Assembly (NCBI RefSeq): GCF_028606985.1
Contig: NZ_CP117416.1
Span: 1,960,001-2,024,000, forward strand
Source of the DNA: Paenibacillus kyungheensis
GTDB lineage: Bacteria; Bacillota; Bacilli; Paenibacillales; Paenibacillaceae
Length of the DNA stretch: 64,000 nucleotides
Reading direction: 5' to 3'
The notes under the pieces were generated by a model that worked only from the letters and a program-made list of their open reading frames with translations, was not told the origin of the DNA and made no database searches. Positions 63,931-64,000 of the stretch are shown piece after piece. Made by a program: the position numbers and the translations under genes. Position 1 is the first letter of the stretch. Each line of letters begins with the position of its first letter.

Positions 63931-64000
63931 TGGAACAGCGAGTTGAAATGCAGCTCGGAGGAAGAACGCTGACATTTGAAACAGGTCGTTTAGCAAAACA
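63931..64000 (+). CDS. pnp: Polyribonucleotide nucleotidyltransferase, N-terminal fragment cut by window end
   Basis: Only the first 23 codons are visible. They read MEQRVEMQLGGRTLTFETGR, the usual start of PNPase (3'-5' phosphorolytic exoribonuclease of mRNA decay). AAAGGAGGA precedes the ATG. The position after rpsO is the conserved one. The call rests on this short stretch and on synteny. Confidence 0.9.

Overview
The window is a chromosomal segment of a low-to-moderate GC Gram-positive bacterium. Gene order (dprA-topA-trmFO-hslVU, one very long fla/che operon ending in sigD and swrB, then rpsB-tsf-pyrH-frr-uppS-cdsA-dxr-rseP-proS-polC and rimP-nusA-rnpM-rplGA-infB-rbfA-nrnA-truB-ribF-rpsO-pnp) and protein features point to the Bacillales, most likely Paenibacillaceae (Paenibacillus-like). 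All convincing genes lie on the + strand. I see no insertion sequence, prophage, CRISPR array, tRNA or rRNA. This is core genome.

Layout. 1-8217: end of sucD, then dprA (DNA uptake/recombination), topA, trmFO (tRNA m5U54) and the HslVU protease pair, which is split by an intrinsic terminator. 8218-8938: an AT-rich spacer of about 720 bp where Bacillus carries codY; xerC/codV is also missing from its usual place after trmFO. 8939-40931: about 37 head-to-tail, often overlapping genes for the flagellar basal body, hook, C-ring, type III export gate, FlhF/FlhG placement system, chemotaxis core (CheY, CheB, CheA, CheW, CheC, CheD, FliY), sigma-D, and several small accessory proteins. 40932-48517: translation (rpsB, tsf, frr), UMP kinase, undecaprenyl-diphosphate, CDP-diglyceride and MEP isoprenoid synthesis, and the RseP/RasP site-2 protease. 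48518-54772: a structured RNA, a prolyl-tRNA synthetase of the archaeal/eukaryotic-like type, and the replicative polymerase PolC behind a candidate attenuator. 54773-64000: the rimP-nusA-infB operon with a strong sigma-A promoter and a folded leader, followed by rbfA, nrnA, truB, ribF, rpsO and the start of pnp.

How they work together. The fla/che block encodes most of the structural and switch parts needed to reach hook completion plus the sigma factor for late genes. Flagellin, filament cap, hook-associated and stator genes are not here. The second half is a growth-linked housekeeping block for translation, envelope precursor synthesis and replication.

I did not find a convincing wholly new multi-gene system. 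The most interesting signals are RNA-level: a rod-shaped 93-nt hairpin with its own promoter upstream of proS, a terminator/alternative-pairing module immediately upstream of polC, folded leaders in front of rimP-nusA, pyrH, rpsB and trmFO, and stable hairpins on both sides of the hook gene. At protein level, the replaced ProRS type with an eroded zinc site, the HslV N-terminus, and three poorly characterised genes around sigD deserve a look. All base-pairing statements were made by eye without energy calculation or alignment.
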